DNA of 14,056 nt. Origin: Pseudomonadota bacterium (GTDB taxonomy: Bacteria; Pseudomonadota; Gammaproteobacteria; Steroidobacterales; Steroidobacteraceae). The position numbers and the translations under genes are program-made. This document shows positions 1-8,495 of the stretch, piece by piece; positions within the stretch are counted from its first letter, which is position 1, and every line of letters begins with the position of its first letter. Below the pieces are notes generated by a model. It saw only the letters and a program-made list of their open reading frames with translations, was not told the DNA's origin and ran no database searches. The stretch lies in contig JAKADE010000032.1 in the NCBI GenBank assembly GCA_021820785.1, positions 1 through 14,056 of the forward strand, in the 5' to 3' direction.

Positions 1-168
1 CACCACCCGGCCCTGGCAGTTCAGGCACAGGCGGCAGGCGGCCGCAAAGCGCCCATCGAGCCGGGCCAGGAGCGCCTCGACGGCGCGCGCCTCGATCGAG
101 AGCGCGCGCTGCGCTGCGGCCAGCAGGCTCTGGTCGGCGGGGTCGGCGGAATCGGCAGCGGCATTCAT
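1..168 (-). CDS. kdsD: Arabinose-5-phosphate isomerase KdsD (KpsF/GutQ family), N-terminal part only
   Basis: Only the first 56 codons lie in the window; the gene runs off the left edge. KdsD interconverts ribulose 5-phosphate and arabinose 5-phosphate, the first step toward Kdo for LPS, in the cytosol. The visible part has the helical N-terminus of the family (RALSIEARAVEALL, then CRLCLNCQGRVV). It breaks off just before the expected VxGMGKSG substrate loop of the SIS domain, which would be outside. The ATG at 168 fits the usual family length before that loop. No Shine-Dalgarno precedes it, and a TACAAT hexamer ends only 8 bases upstream, so the transcript may be leaderless. The gene is divergent from ibaG-murA; in related genomes kdsC and lpt genes often follow it, which cannot be seen here. 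GutQ or KpsF paralogues are the alternative name, but the murA neighbourhood favours KdsD. Confidence 0.82.
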   Translation of the reverse strand, partial: MNAAADSADPADQSLLAAAQRALSIEARAVEALLARLDGRFAAACRLCLNCQGRVV

Positions 169-176
169 GGCCCGGA

Positions 177-182
177 ATTGTA
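177..182 (-). promoter_or_regulatory. Candidate -10 element of kdsD
   Basis: On the minus strand this reads TACAAT, one base from the sigma-70 consensus, and ends 8 bases before the kdsD ATG. No convincing -35 hexamer lies 16-18 bases further upstream, where the DNA is G-rich. A start site about 7 bases downstream would fall at or next to the ATG, leaving essentially no leader. The assignment rests on the hexamer and spacing alone. Confidence 0.4.
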
Positions 183-263
183 GCAAGTCCGCCTCCCCCC
201 TCCGGTCCGTTCCGCGCCGGCGCGCCACGGGGGTTTGGGGCAGCGCAGGGCCGCCCCGTCGAT

Positions 264-269
264 TAATAT
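264..269 (+). promoter_or_regulatory. Candidate -10 element of ibaG-murA
   Basis: TAATAT lies in the only AT-rich patch of the 107-base kdsD-ibaG divergent gap and ends 6 bases before the ibaG ATG. The expected -35 position (about 241-246) does not resemble TTGACA. If used, transcription would begin at or within a base or two of the start codon. Confidence 0.35.
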
Positions 270-275
270 GGGTGC

Positions 276-1770
<1,495 letters not shown>

Positions 1771-1818
1771 CGCTCCGGGCGCTGCGCAGCCGATCGCGGA
1801 GCATTGATCGGGGGGATT

Positions 1819-2835
1819 ATGCGGATAGGCATGATTGGGCTCGGCCGGATGGGTGCCTACATGGTGCGCCGGCTGATCGAGGACGGTCACGAGTGTGTGG
1901 CCTACGACAAGTCCGCGCAGGCGGTGCAGGCCGCTGCGGCGGTGGGTGCGATCGGGGTGAGTTCGGCCGCGGACCTGATCGCACAGCTGCCGGCGCCGCG
2001 CGCCGTGTGGATCATGGTGCCGGCGGCGGCGGTCGACGCCGTGATCGCCCAGCTGCGTCCGTTGCTCGCATCCGGCGACACGCTGGTCGACGGCGGCAAT
2101 TCGCATTATTCCGACGACATCCGCCGCGCCGATGAGTTGCGCGAGAGCGGCATTCACTATCTGGACGTCGGGACCAGCGGCGGGGTGCTCGGTCTCGAGC
2201 AGGGGTACTGTCTGATGGTCGGTGGGGAGAAGAGCACGTTCGAGAAGCTCGAGCCGATCTTCGCGACGCTCTCTCCGGGCGGACGCATCCCACCGGCTGC
2301 CGGTCGTGCGCGCACCGCAGCCGACACCGCGCCGATGGGCTACGTTTATTGCGGGCCGAGCGGCGCCGGTCACTTCGTCAAGATGGTGCACAACGGCATC
2401 GAGTACGGCGTCATGGCGGCCTACGCCGAGGGTCTGAGCGTCCTGCAGAACGCTGATGCCGGTCTGCGCACGGCGCAATCGACGGACGCCGAGACCGCTC
2501 CACTCGAGCACCCGCGGCGCTTCCAGTACCGGTTCGACATCGCCGCCATCACCGAGGTGTGGCGCCACGGCAGCATCATCTCCTCGCGCCTGCTCGACCT
2601 CACGGCGCGCGCCCTGGCCTCCGATCCGACTCTGTCGAACTTCAGCGGACGGGTGTCGGATTCGGGCGAGGGCCGCTGGACGGTGCAGGCCGCAATCGAC
2701 ATGGGCGTGCCGGCGAACGTACTGAGCGCGGCCCTCTACGCCCGCTTCGCCTCGCGCGGGACGGGCGAATTCGCCGACAAGGTGCTCTCGGCGATGCGCT
2801 TGGGCTTCGGCGGCCACGAGGAGCGCAAGGGTTGA
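1819..2835 (+). CDS. gnd: 6-phosphogluconate dehydrogenase, decarboxylating, probably NAD-dependent (YqeC/GndA type)
   Basis: The enzyme oxidises and decarboxylates 6-phosphogluconate to ribulose 5-phosphate. It has 338 residues, the short subclass rather than the roughly 470-aa NADP enzyme. In order there are the Rossmann loop GLGRMG (residues 7-12), Asp30 in VAYDKS at the end of the second strand, DGGNSHY (91-97), DVGTSGG (116-122), and KMVHNGIEYG with catalytic Lys188 and substrate-binding His191-Asn192. An acidic residue at position 30 normally selects NAD over NADP; this is inference from family knowledge. Residues 153-180 are the variable insert of this subclass. I chose the ATG at 1819 because it starts directly at the nucleotide-binding strand and follows GGGGGGA. 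An upstream in-frame TTG at 1804 has no such support. The product is supplied by Pgl, encoded near 11.2-11.9 kb. Confidence 0.93.
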   Translation: MRIGMIGLGRMGAYMVRRLIEDGHECVAYDKSAQAVQAAAAVGAIGVSSAADLIAQLPAPRAVWIMVPAAAVDAVIAQLRPLLASGDTLVDGGNSHYSDDIRRADELRESGIHYLDVGTSGGVLGLEQGYCLMVGGEKSTFEKLEPIFATLSPGGRIPPAAGRARTAADTAPMGYVYCGPSGAGHFVKMVHNGIEYGVMAAYAEGLSVLQNADAGLRTAQSTDAETAPLEHPRRFQYRFDIAAITEVWRHGSIISSRLLDLTARALASDPTLSNFSGRVSDSGEGRWTVQAAIDMGVPANVLSAALYARFASRGTGEFADKVLSAMRLGFGGHEERKG

Positions 2836-2841
2836 GGCAGA

Positions 2842-2867
2842 GCGCCGGCGGAGTGCTCCGCCGGCGC
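2842..2867. terminator. GC-rich hairpin between convergent genes, possible bidirectional terminator
   Basis: The 12-base arms GCGCCGGCGGAG and CTCCGCCGGCGC are perfectly complementary around two bases (in practice an 11-bp stem with a 4-base loop). It sits between the gnd stop (2835) and the stop of the convergent SPFH gene (2879). There is no U-tract on either side, so intrinsic termination is unproven; it may act mainly as a 3' end stabiliser. Confidence 0.55.
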
Positions 2868-2878
2868 GCCGCCCGAGG

Positions 2879-3706
2879 CTAGTGGACCGCCGCCGGTGCG
2901 GTGATATTGCCGATCATCGGCAGCACGCCGCGACCGCCGACCACCTGCGGCAGATGGCCATTCCACTTGCTGACCGCTTCCTGCTGAATCAGTTCCGGGG
3001 TCAGCGTGCTCTGCAGCAGCTTCTGCGCCTGTGACTGCGCGGTCGCTTCGACGATCTTCTGCTGCGCGACGACTTTCGCCTTCTGCAGTTCGTATTCGGC
3101 CTGCAGCGCGCGCTGCTGCGCCACCTGCTTCTCCTCGATGGCCGCGGCGAACTGACGACTGAAATGGAAGTCGGTGATGTTCACCGCATCGACCACCACC
3201 CGAAACGGCGAGAGCGCCGTGCGGATCTGACCTTCGATCTGGTTGCGGACCTGGTCGCGCTCGACGATCAGATCCTGGGCGTTGAAATGGGCGGTGACCG
3301 CCTTGACGGCGTTGCTGATCGCCGGGCGGATCACCTTGCGGATCAGCTGCGGCTCGCTGCCGATGTGCTGGTAGACCCACTCGGCGTCCCCGGGCAGGAT
3401 GTGCCAGTTGGTCGCGACGGTAGTCGAGACGTTCTGCAGATCGAGGCTCGCGGCGGTCTCGGTGTCCTGCGAGTTCTGCACCTGCACGTTCATGCGCGCG
3501 ACGCTCTGCATGAACGGCACTTTCAGGTGCAGGCCCGGATCGAGCACGCCGGGCTGCACCGCACCGAAGGTCATCAGCACGCCGCGCTCACCCGGGCCGA
3601 TCTGCACGAATGCACCGCTGGCGAGGATCAGCGCCACCAGCACGGCGATGCCGATGCTGATCAAACGTCCGCTCGGCGGGGGCAGGTGGGGTCTTTGGGC
3701 ACTCAT
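2879..3706 (-). CDS. SPFH/prohibitin-family membrane-anchored protein
   Basis: This 275-aa protein has a short N-terminal tail, one transmembrane segment (about residues 14-35), and an SPFH/band-7 domain from about 36 to 190 (QIGPGERGVLMTFG, then GLHLKVPF). It continues with the prohibitin-like ITDFHFSRQFAAAIEEKQVAQQ and a long charged coiled coil to about residue 230. SPFH proteins form large oligomeric rings at membranes and scaffold proteases or other partners. It resembles prohibitin and HflC, but no hflK or hflX is beside it, so I do not use the hflC symbol. The ATG at 3706 has GGAG (minus strand) at normal spacing, within the 16-base gap after the 187-aa gene, so the two are almost certainly co-transcribed. 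The bulk probably lies in the periplasm, by analogy with HflC. Confidence 0.88.
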   Translation of the reverse strand: MSAQRPHLPPPSGRLISIGIAVLVALILASGAFVQIGPGERGVLMTFGAVQPGVLDPGLHLKVPFMQSVARMNVQVQNSQDTETAASLDLQNVSTTVATNWHILPGDAEWVYQHIGSEPQLIRKVIRPAISNAVKAVTAHFNAQDLIVERDQVRNQIEGQIRTALSPFRVVVDAVNITDFHFSRQFAAAIEEKQVAQQRALQAEYELQKAKVVAQQKIVEATAQSQAQKLLQSTLTPELIQQEAVSKWNGHLPQVVGGRGVLPMIGNITAPAAVH

Positions 3707-3722
3707 CGGAAGGTCTCCACGT

Positions 3723-4286
3723 TCATTGCAGCACCGAGAGAATCTGTTCGCGCCGATTCCACAGCGTCTGGATGTCCTGCGCATCGAGCAGTTGCGTCAG
3801 CGGCGCCGCAGCGTTCGCGCCATCCCTGAGCGCCAGTACGCGATCGCGCAGGTTCACCACGGCCAGCACCAGGTCACTGTCGGCGCCGACCAACTGCTCG
3901 AGGGTGGTCCGTTCGTTGCGATGCCGCTGGTGGATGCGGTCCATCTCGGGCACCGGAGCGTTGCGGATGGCGGTCTCGAGCGTCTCGATCCTGCGCGCTG
4001 CGCGTTCGAGCGCTTGTGCGGCGCTCACTGCGGCGGCATCGGGAAACGGATGCTCCCGGGTTGGCGCCGGCAGGTGTTCTCGCCGAAACTCCGACTCCAG
4101 AGCTGCGGCGTGTGCACGGCATTGACCGAGCAGCTCGCTCAGTTTGCCGCGGATCAACAGATCATCGGCCCGCAGCTGATTCTCGCGGCGGTAGAAATTG
4201 TAACCCCAGCCGTAGAACAGGTTGGCGAGGACCTGCTTGACGGGGCCGGCCGCATCGATCGGGTTGGCGGTGCTTTTCAGTTCCAT
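3723..4286 (-). CDS. Hypothetical 187-aa helical protein between two SPFH genes
   Basis: I do not recognise this family. The protein has 187 residues, with no signal peptide and no transmembrane segment. An aromatic patch near the N-terminus (NLFYGWGYNFYRRENQLRAD, residues 22-41) is the most distinctive part. The rest is Ala/Arg/Glu-rich and predicted mostly helical, with likely coiled coil at about 85-110 and 125-155, ending in LWNRREQILSVLQ. It contains no enzyme motif that I can see. The ATG at 4286 has GGAG 8 bases upstream on the minus strand, just after a strong GC hairpin. It lies 55 bases after the soluble SPFH gene and 16 bases before the membrane SPFH gene, so an adaptor or partner of SPFH oligomers is a reasonable but untested guess. 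Codon use looks like its neighbours. Confidence 0.8.
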   Translation of the reverse strand: MELKSTANPIDAAGPVKQVLANLFYGWGYNFYRRENQLRADDLLIRGKLSELLGQCRAHAAALESEFRREHLPAPTREHPFPDAAAVSAAQALERAARRIETLETAIRNAPVPEMDRIHQRHRNERTTLEQLVGADSDLVLAVVNLRDRVLALRDGANAAAPLTQLLDAQDIQTLWNRREQILSVLQ

Positions 4287-4300
4287 GTTCGAGGCTCCGT

Positions 4301-4333
4301 GGTCCGGCCGGCGGCGGAGCCGCCGGCCGGACC
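4301..4333 (-). promoter_or_regulatory. Perfect 15-bp GC hairpin inside the SPFH gene cluster
   Basis: GGTCCGGCCGGCGGC and its exact complement GCCGCCGGCCGGACC are separated by three bases. It fills most of the 55-base gap between the soluble SPFH gene and the 187-aa gene, and ends one or two bases before the GGAG ribosome-binding site of the latter. No U-tract follows in the leftward direction. It could attenuate transcription, mark an mRNA processing point, or protect the upstream message from 3' decay. Confidence 0.6.
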
Positions 4334-4341
4334 GGTCTGGA

Positions 4342-5196
4342 TTACATGCCGGATTTCGGGCCCGCGCCGGTCGGCTGCAGCGCGTTACCGACGGGGAAGG
4401 TGCCCATGGTGGCCCCGCCGATGAAGAACGGCTGGCCGACGGCGGCATTCGGCGCCGAGACGAGACCCTTCTCGGCCATCTTCAGCGCGACGTAGTAGCG
4501 CACCGCATCGAGCTCGGACAGGCCGAACGCGCGCAGCGAGATCAGCTCGCGCATGCGCTCGTCCTTCGGCAGGATGAGGACCTTGGCGTCGTTCAGCGTG
4601 ATGCCGTACACACCGAGGAAGTCCGCCAGGTGCTGCTTGACGAGCTCGACGATCTCGTGGATGTGCTCGTTGATCTTCTCCATCGGCGTGACCTGCACGA
4701 CCTGGTTGATGGCCTGCTCGACCACGGGACCGGCGTAGCTCGCCACCTCGTCGGTGGAGATGAAGTGCTTCGCGAACGGCATGTGCGTCACGAGCTTCAG
4801 CGCACCTTCCTTGGTGTCGACGTGCACGTAATACTCGACCTGGTATTGCATCTCGGCCATCTCGGCCGAGGTCGCCACGCCCGCGCTGCGTACCAGCAGC
4901 TTGGCGCGGTTGATGTAGAGCACCTCGTATTGCCAGGGCGACTGTCCGCCGAAGAATCCGGTGACGAAGCTGCCGAGCAGCGGCTTGTCGGGCGTCTGGA
5001 TGGGGAATTGGCCGGTGTCGTATACCCCGAGCACCGCGCCGCGCGATTTGAGCACCGCGAAGTGGTTGGCCTCCACGGTGAGCAGGCTCCCCGATACCAG
5101 ATTCTGGTCCGGGTAATGGAACGCGAGGACGTTCGGTCCCATCACGTCCGTGCCGTCTGGATTGAGCGTCGAGACTACCTGTCGGGTCAAAGCCAT
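4342..5196 (-). CDS. SPFH domain protein of the YdjI / virion-core-like type
   Basis: This 284-aa protein has no signal peptide or transmembrane segment, so it should be cytosolic or peripheral. Its SPFH-like region includes LLTVEANHFAVLKSRGAVLGVYDTG (about 39-62), FPIQTPDKPLLG and GGQSPWQYEVLYINR (83-97). That pattern is that of Bacillus YdjI and related proteins annotated as virion core protein-like. A helical part follows (about 150-245). The Gly-rich tail FFIGGATMGTFPVGN resembles the flexible C-termini common in this group. YdjI homologues are tied to membrane organisation and phage-shock-like functions; the role here is inferred. The ATG at 5196 is supported by AGGAGA on the minus strand at about 8 bases. 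It is the first gene of the leftward three-gene cluster and divergent from gntR across a 246-base gap. Confidence 0.85.
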   Translation of the reverse strand: MALTRQVVSTLNPDGTDVMGPNVLAFHYPDQNLVSGSLLTVEANHFAVLKSRGAVLGVYDTGQFPIQTPDKPLLGSFVTGFFGGQSPWQYEVLYINRAKLLVRSAGVATSAEMAEMQYQVEYYVHVDTKEGALKLVTHMPFAKHFISTDEVASYAGPVVEQAINQVVQVTPMEKINEHIHEIVELVKQHLADFLGVYGITLNDAKVLILPKDERMRELISLRAFGLSELDAVRYYVALKMAEKGLVSAPNAAVGQPFFIGGATMGTFPVGNALQPTGAGPKSGM

Positions 5197-5328
5197 CGTC
5201 CGTCTCCTGTCTGTGAATTGGTGTCGGTCGGGAGCGTGCTGCAGGGAACCGCTGCGCACCGCGCGGTGTTCTTGTGTTGGATCGTCGTGCGTCCGGCCGT
5301 ATCCGGGGTCCTGTCGGCAGCGCCGCGT

Positions 5329-5345
5329 CGATTGTAATCCAATCG
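5329..5345. promoter_or_regulatory. Inverted repeat with a candidate leftward -10, upstream of the SPFH cluster
   Basis: CGATTG and CAATCG are exact complements spaced by five bases (TAATC). On the minus strand the repeat includes TACAAT (5336-5331), a good -10 hexamer, although no clear -35 precedes it. This may be the promoter and operator of the SPFH cluster, about 135 bases before its first ATG. A second repeat of the same 6-5-6 geometry, CCGGGA / TCCCGG, lies at 5400-5416. Confidence 0.35.
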
Positions 5346-5406
5346 CCGTGCGGCGCGGCGGTCACGGGCGGGCAACATCACGGCGGTACCCTCGTTGCGC
5401 CGGGAA

Positions 5407-5442
5407 TTGCTCCCGGGATCGTGTATTGGTATATTAATACAC
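5407..5442 (+). promoter_or_regulatory. Promoter with overlapping palindromic operator of the gntR-ABC operon
   Basis: TTGCTC (5407-5412) and TATATT (5430-5435) are separated by 17 bases, a good sigma-70 promoter. A dyad covers the -10: GTGTATT (5421-5427) and AATACAC (5436-5442) are exact complements around a central GGTATATT. The start site would fall at about 5442, next to the ATG at 5443. GntR proteins of the YtrA type usually sit in front of the ABC genes they repress, so binding here would block RNA polymerase and give autoregulation. The operator role is inference from its position and symmetry. Confidence 0.65.
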
Positions 5443-5826
5443 ATGGATGCATCGATGTTGACCATCCAGCCGGGGGCGCCTGAGCCGATCTATCGTCAGA
5501 TCCTCGAGCAGCTGCGCCGGCTGATCGCCGCCGGTCAGCTCGTTCAGGGCGAGCGATTGCCCTCGGTGCGCGAGGTGGCGCTGATGCACGCCGTCAACCC
5601 CATGACGGTCTCGCGCGCCTACGGCCTGGCGGAGGCGGAGGGGTTGCTCGAGCGACTGCGCGGCAAGGGGATGGTCGTGGCCCCTCAGAGCGCGCGCGCC
5701 CGCTCGCAGAGCGAGCGCCTCGCGCTGCTCGAGCCGCCGCTGCACGCACTGGTGCGCCAGGTGCAGGAACTGGAATTGCCCGCCGAGCTGGTGCTGCGGC
5801 GGCTGGGGAAGCTGCTGGGGGAGTGA
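5443..5826 (+). CDS. GntR-family transcriptional regulator, YtrA subfamily
   Basis: The 127-aa protein has the winged helix-turn-helix at about residues 15-82. It includes PIYRQILEQLRRLIAAGQL, the GERLPSVREVA segment, the recognition-helix region NPMTVSRAYGLAEAEGLLE, and the wing RLRGKGMVV. Only about 45 residues follow, two short helices. This is the hallmark of the YtrA subfamily, which lacks the large FadR or UTRA effector domains. It probably represses its own operon through the palindrome at 5421-5442. The stop is three bases before the ABC ATPase start. ATG 5443 would be leaderless; an in-frame ATG at 5455 (MLTIQPG) is the main alternative and also has no Shine-Dalgarno. The effector is unknown; in this subfamily, cell-envelope-active compounds are a common inducer class. 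Confidence 0.88.
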   Translation: MDASMLTIQPGAPEPIYRQILEQLRRLIAAGQLVQGERLPSVREVALMHAVNPMTVSRAYGLAEAEGLLERLRGKGMVVAPQSARARSQSERLALLEPPLHALVRQVQELELPAELVLRRLGKLLGE

Positions 5827-5829
5827 GTC

Positions 5830-6711
5830 ATGTCCGAATCGAGCTCAGCGTCCACGCCGCTCGCGGCGCAAGGTCTGTGGCACACGTATGAGGAACGCAG
5901 TGCGCTGCGCGGCGTCGACTTCACCGTCGAAGCCGGCAGCGTGCTCGGACTCATCGGGCGCAACGGTGCCGGCAAGTCCACCCTGATCCGCGCGCTCCTC
6001 GGCCTGCTGGTGCCGAGCAGCGGCTGCGCATTGGTGCTCGGGGAGCCGGCGCTGCAGTTGACCGACCGGGTCAAGGAGCGCATCGCCTACGTGCCACAGC
6101 AGCCGGAGGCCTTCCCCTGGCTCACCGCGGTGCAAATGCTCGAATTCCTCGCGCGGTTCTTCCCGCGCTGGGATGGCGAGTTCGTGCGCGCAACCCTCTC
6201 GCGCTGGGACATCCCGGCCGGCCGGCCGCTCGCCAAGCTCTCCCCGGGGGAGCGTCAGCGCGTGGAGCTGATCCGTGCGCTGGCCTGTCGCCCGGATGTC
6301 CTGGTGCTCGACGAGCCAGCCGCGGCGCTTGATCCGGTCGCTCGCCGGGAGTTGCTGCGTGAGGTGGCGCTGCGGGCCGGGGAGGACGGCTGCACGGTGT
6401 TGTTCTCGACGCACATCGTTTCCGACCTGGAGCGGGTGGCGTCCCAGATCGCGCTGCTGCACGAGGGCCGGTTGCTGCTGCACTGCGCTCTCGATGACAC
6501 CAAGGAGCGGTACGCGCGGTTGTGGTTGCCGCCCCGGCACGCCGAGGCGGCGCCCGGTGCCGCCCTCAGCCGTCGCGTGCACAGCGACGGCAGTCTCTCG
6601 CTGGTGGTGGGGCGCGGTGCGCGCGGGGACTGGCCCGCGGCCGCGCAGCTCGACGGTGCGCGGCTCGACGCGCTCGGTCTGGAAGATCTGTTCGTGGAGA
6701 TCGCGGCGTGA
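5830..6711 (+). CDS. ABC transporter ATP-binding protein
   Basis: This 293-aa nucleotide-binding subunit has Walker [10 protein letters not shown] (residues 43-51), a Q-loop at Gln90-91 (YVPQQPE), signature LSPGE (137-141), Walker B VLVLDE (157-162) and the switch histidine in FSTHIVSD (His195). All catalytic elements are intact. The order and the Ile-Arg-Ala-Leu-Leu-Gly segment after Walker A are typical of the CcmA/YtrB group of export-type ATPases that pair with ABC-2-like membrane proteins. The C-terminal 70 residues are a variable extension ([12 protein letters not shown] onward) ending in DLFVEIAA. The ATG is three bases after the gntR stop, with GGGGGAG inside the end of gntR acting as ribosome-binding site. 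The final GTGA overlaps the start of the membrane protein gene, so the two are translationally coupled. Confidence 0.93.
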   Translation: MSESSSASTPLAAQGLWHTYEERSALRGVDFTVEAGSVLGLIGRNGAGKSTLIRALLGLLVPSSGCALVLGEPALQLTDRVKERIAYVPQQPEAFPWLTAVQMLEFLARFFPRWDGEFVRATLSRWDIPAGRPLAKLSPGERQRVELIRALACRPDVLVLDEPAAALDPVARRELLREVALRAGEDGCTVLFSTHIVSDLERVASQIALLHEGRLLLHCALDDTKERYARLWLPPRHAEAAPGAALSRRVHSDGSLSLVVGRGARGDWPAAAQLDGARLDALGLEDLFVEIAA

Positions 6712-8192
6712 ACGCGCGTGTCGTGTTCGGTCTGCCGTGGCGCGGAGCGCATCGGCAGCAGTCGTGGATCATGGCGCTCGTGGCGCTCGCGATGTGGTCG
6801 GGCGCAGCCCTGGTGCTGCACACCGAGCGGCCGCGCTGGCCGGCCGGGTGGCTTGGGGCCGGGGTGGTCCTGGCCTTCTGGCTCGCCGCCATGGGGGTGC
6901 TGTTGGGCTCGATGATACGGCTGGCGCTCGAGGGGCGCCGGCTGTTTCTGCCGGGACTTGAACGGGCCACCGCGTTGAGCGTGGCGCTCAACGCGGTGGC
7001 GCTGCTGACGGTGACGGCCATTCCGCTCGGTGTACTGAGCGGTCATCCTGCGCCGCTCACCGAAGTGCTCGCGATCGGCCTCGCCGCGGGGTTGGCCTAC
7101 GCCCTACTGCCGATTTGGGCCGTCGCGCTGGCGCTGATCTTGCTGCCGTTGGCGCAGGGGCTCGCCGCTGCGCGGCACTGGCCGGCGATGGCGCCGCTCG
7201 ATCCGCATTTCGTCGTGGTCTGCGTGGCATTCGTCGTGCCGGCAGTGCTGCTCAGTGCGTGGAACTGGCGGCGCGTGCTGCAACATGCCCACGGATCGCT
7301 CGGCTGGTTCAACCGGCCCCTCATGCTCACCCACGGGTGGACCGGGCGGCGGTTGGGCACCTTGGGGATGTCGACGGTCTCGAGTGTTGCGACGGGTCAC
7401 TCCGGCCTGCAGCTGCCGTCGTGGCTGCAGCCGCACGTCGCGCTGCGTGCGGCCGGACCTGCCGATCCGCTGCGTGGGCTGCGGGTTGCACTCGGCGGCC
7501 CGTATCTGCCGCTGACCCGTGCGAGCCTGCTGCGCCGCGCTGGCCTGCCGGCTGGCGTGATTGCTGTACTGGCATTGGTCTATCTGCCCTTGCTGATGTA
7601 CCAGGGCAGGTTATCCGCGGTGGTGCGGGCGCTGCTGGCCCTGGTGCCGATCTTCGGGCTGGGGATCGTGCTGATGATCGGAACACTGCTGCGCGCCACC
7701 CATCTGCTGAGGCGCTGGCGTCTGGCCGGTGGCGAACTGGCCGTGTTGGCGCTGCTGCCCCGGTCGGGTACACCGAGCGAGCAGTCCGCACGGCTGCGGC
7801 AGGTGCTGTTCGGTCGCATCCGGCTGCGCCAGTTGCCGCTGATCGCGGCCGCCGTGCTGATCGAGGCGCTGTTCACCCATGATGTGAACCGCACGCTGCT
7901 GCTCGCACTGGTCCTCGGACTGGCACCGGCGGGCGAGGCGGCTGTCGTGTTTTCGGTCCTCGGCCGGGTGGCGGTTCCGTCCTGGGGCTATGGACTGATG
8001 GCGGCCCTCGGCCAGGGGGTGTTCATCGCCGGACTGAATGTGGCCACCTTCCCGGGCGGGTCCGCCCCGGACGCGCTGCGCCATGCGGTGCTCGCCGGGA
8101 CGATGCTGTGCTACTTCGGATTCGCAACACTGTCCGGGCTCGGCCGGCGTGCCCTGCAGCGTCTCCCGCATCCCTTCCTCGGGCTCTCCTGA
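6708..8192 (+). CDS. Polytopic membrane protein, probable permease partner of the ABC ATPase
   Basis: The 494-aa protein carries roughly ten hydrophobic segments (about residues 21-37, 49-70, 90-109, 119-150, 166-185, 282-299, 304-326, 376-392, 394-416, 426-447 and 457-477; some may merge). A soluble loop of about 95 residues (187-281) splits it. The GTG start at 6708 overlaps the ATPase stop by four bases (GTGA), and the sequence before it in frame is simply the ATPase gene read out of frame. I do not recognise a named family: it is larger than a usual ABC-2 permease of about 250-400 residues, and I see no clear ABC-2 motif. Operon position makes it the likely transmembrane subunit, perhaps acting as a homodimer or as two permease units fused. 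The substrate is unknown. No clear terminator follows. Confidence 0.82.
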   Translation: MNARVVFGLPWRGAHRQQSWIMALVALAMWSGAALVLHTERPRWPAGWLGAGVVLAFWLAAMGVLLGSMIRLALEGRRLFLPGLERATALSVALNAVALLTVTAIPLGVLSGHPAPLTEVLAIGLAAGLAYALLPIWAVALALILLPLAQGLAAARHWPAMAPLDPHFVVVCVAFVVPAVLLSAWNWRRVLQHAHGSLGWFNRPLMLTHGWTGRRLGTLGMSTVSSVATGHSGLQLPSWLQPHVALRAAGPADPLRGLRVALGGPYLPLTRASLLRRAGLPAGVIAVLALVYLPLLMYQGRLSAVVRALLALVPIFGLGIVLMIGTLLRATHLLRRWRLAGGELAVLALLPRSGTPSEQSARLRQVLFGRIRLRQLPLIAAAVLIEALFTHDVNRTLLLALVLGLAPAGEAAVVFSVLGRVAVPSWGYGLMAALGQGVFIAGLNVATFPGGSAPDALRHAVLAGTMLCYFGFATLSGLGRRALQRLPHPFLGLS

Positions 8193-8495
8193 GGCCGGGC
8201 GCAGGACGGCACGGAGCCGGATCGCGCATCCGCGGGCGGGAACGAGCGGCGGTGAGGCCGGTCCATTTGTAGATCCGCTGCAGGGCATGGCCTCCCGGGC
8301 CGGTTCCGTGCACGAGCCGCGCGGCGATTGGGGCCTGCGCGGCACTCGGGGCCGGCCGATCCGAAGGCCCGCCCGCCACGCGCCCGCTCGGCCTCACGGC
8401 GCCGAGGGTATGATGAGGTCAGAGCATGTGGTGGACGCTGCGGCGGGCAAACGAAGCATCCCGCGGCAGTCCATCGATTTCTGAGGAGGATTGAG
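8193..8495. other. 303-base intergenic region with a candidate promoter for the M16 peptidase
   Basis: I see no gene here: the open frames lack start signals and resemble no known protein. TATGAT at 8409-8414 is a reasonable -10 for the downstream peptidase, with no good -35. GCCGCGC (8316-8322) and GCGCGGC (8337-8343) can pair around a 14-base loop, a possible weak 3' structure for the ABC operon. The strong Shine-Dalgarno GAGGAGGA lies at 8483-8490. Confidence 0.4.

Noticed and set aside
2879..3706. Calling the membrane SPFH gene hflC
   Set aside because: The sequence is at least as close to prohibitins, and the hflK/hflX partners are absent from its surroundings.
4222..5337. 371-codon rightward frame over the soluble SPFH gene
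   Set aside because: Low-complexity Val/Asp/His-rich shadow; the leftward SPFH frame has a Shine-Dalgarno and recognisable motifs.
6522..6707. N-terminal extension of the membrane protein by 62 codons
   Set aside because: It would overlap the ABC ATPase extensively and is Arg/Ala-rich out-of-frame sequence; GTG 6708 with GTGA overlap is far more likely.
8328..8495. Extension of the M16 peptidase upstream of its signal peptide
   Set aside because: It would bury the signal peptide behind 56 or more Arg/Pro-rich residues and ignores the strong GAGGAGGA.
8193..8495. Possible tRNA or small RNA gene in the 303-base gap
   Set aside because: No cloverleaf or TTCRANY T-loop pattern with matching stems could be drawn, and no intrinsic terminator is seen.
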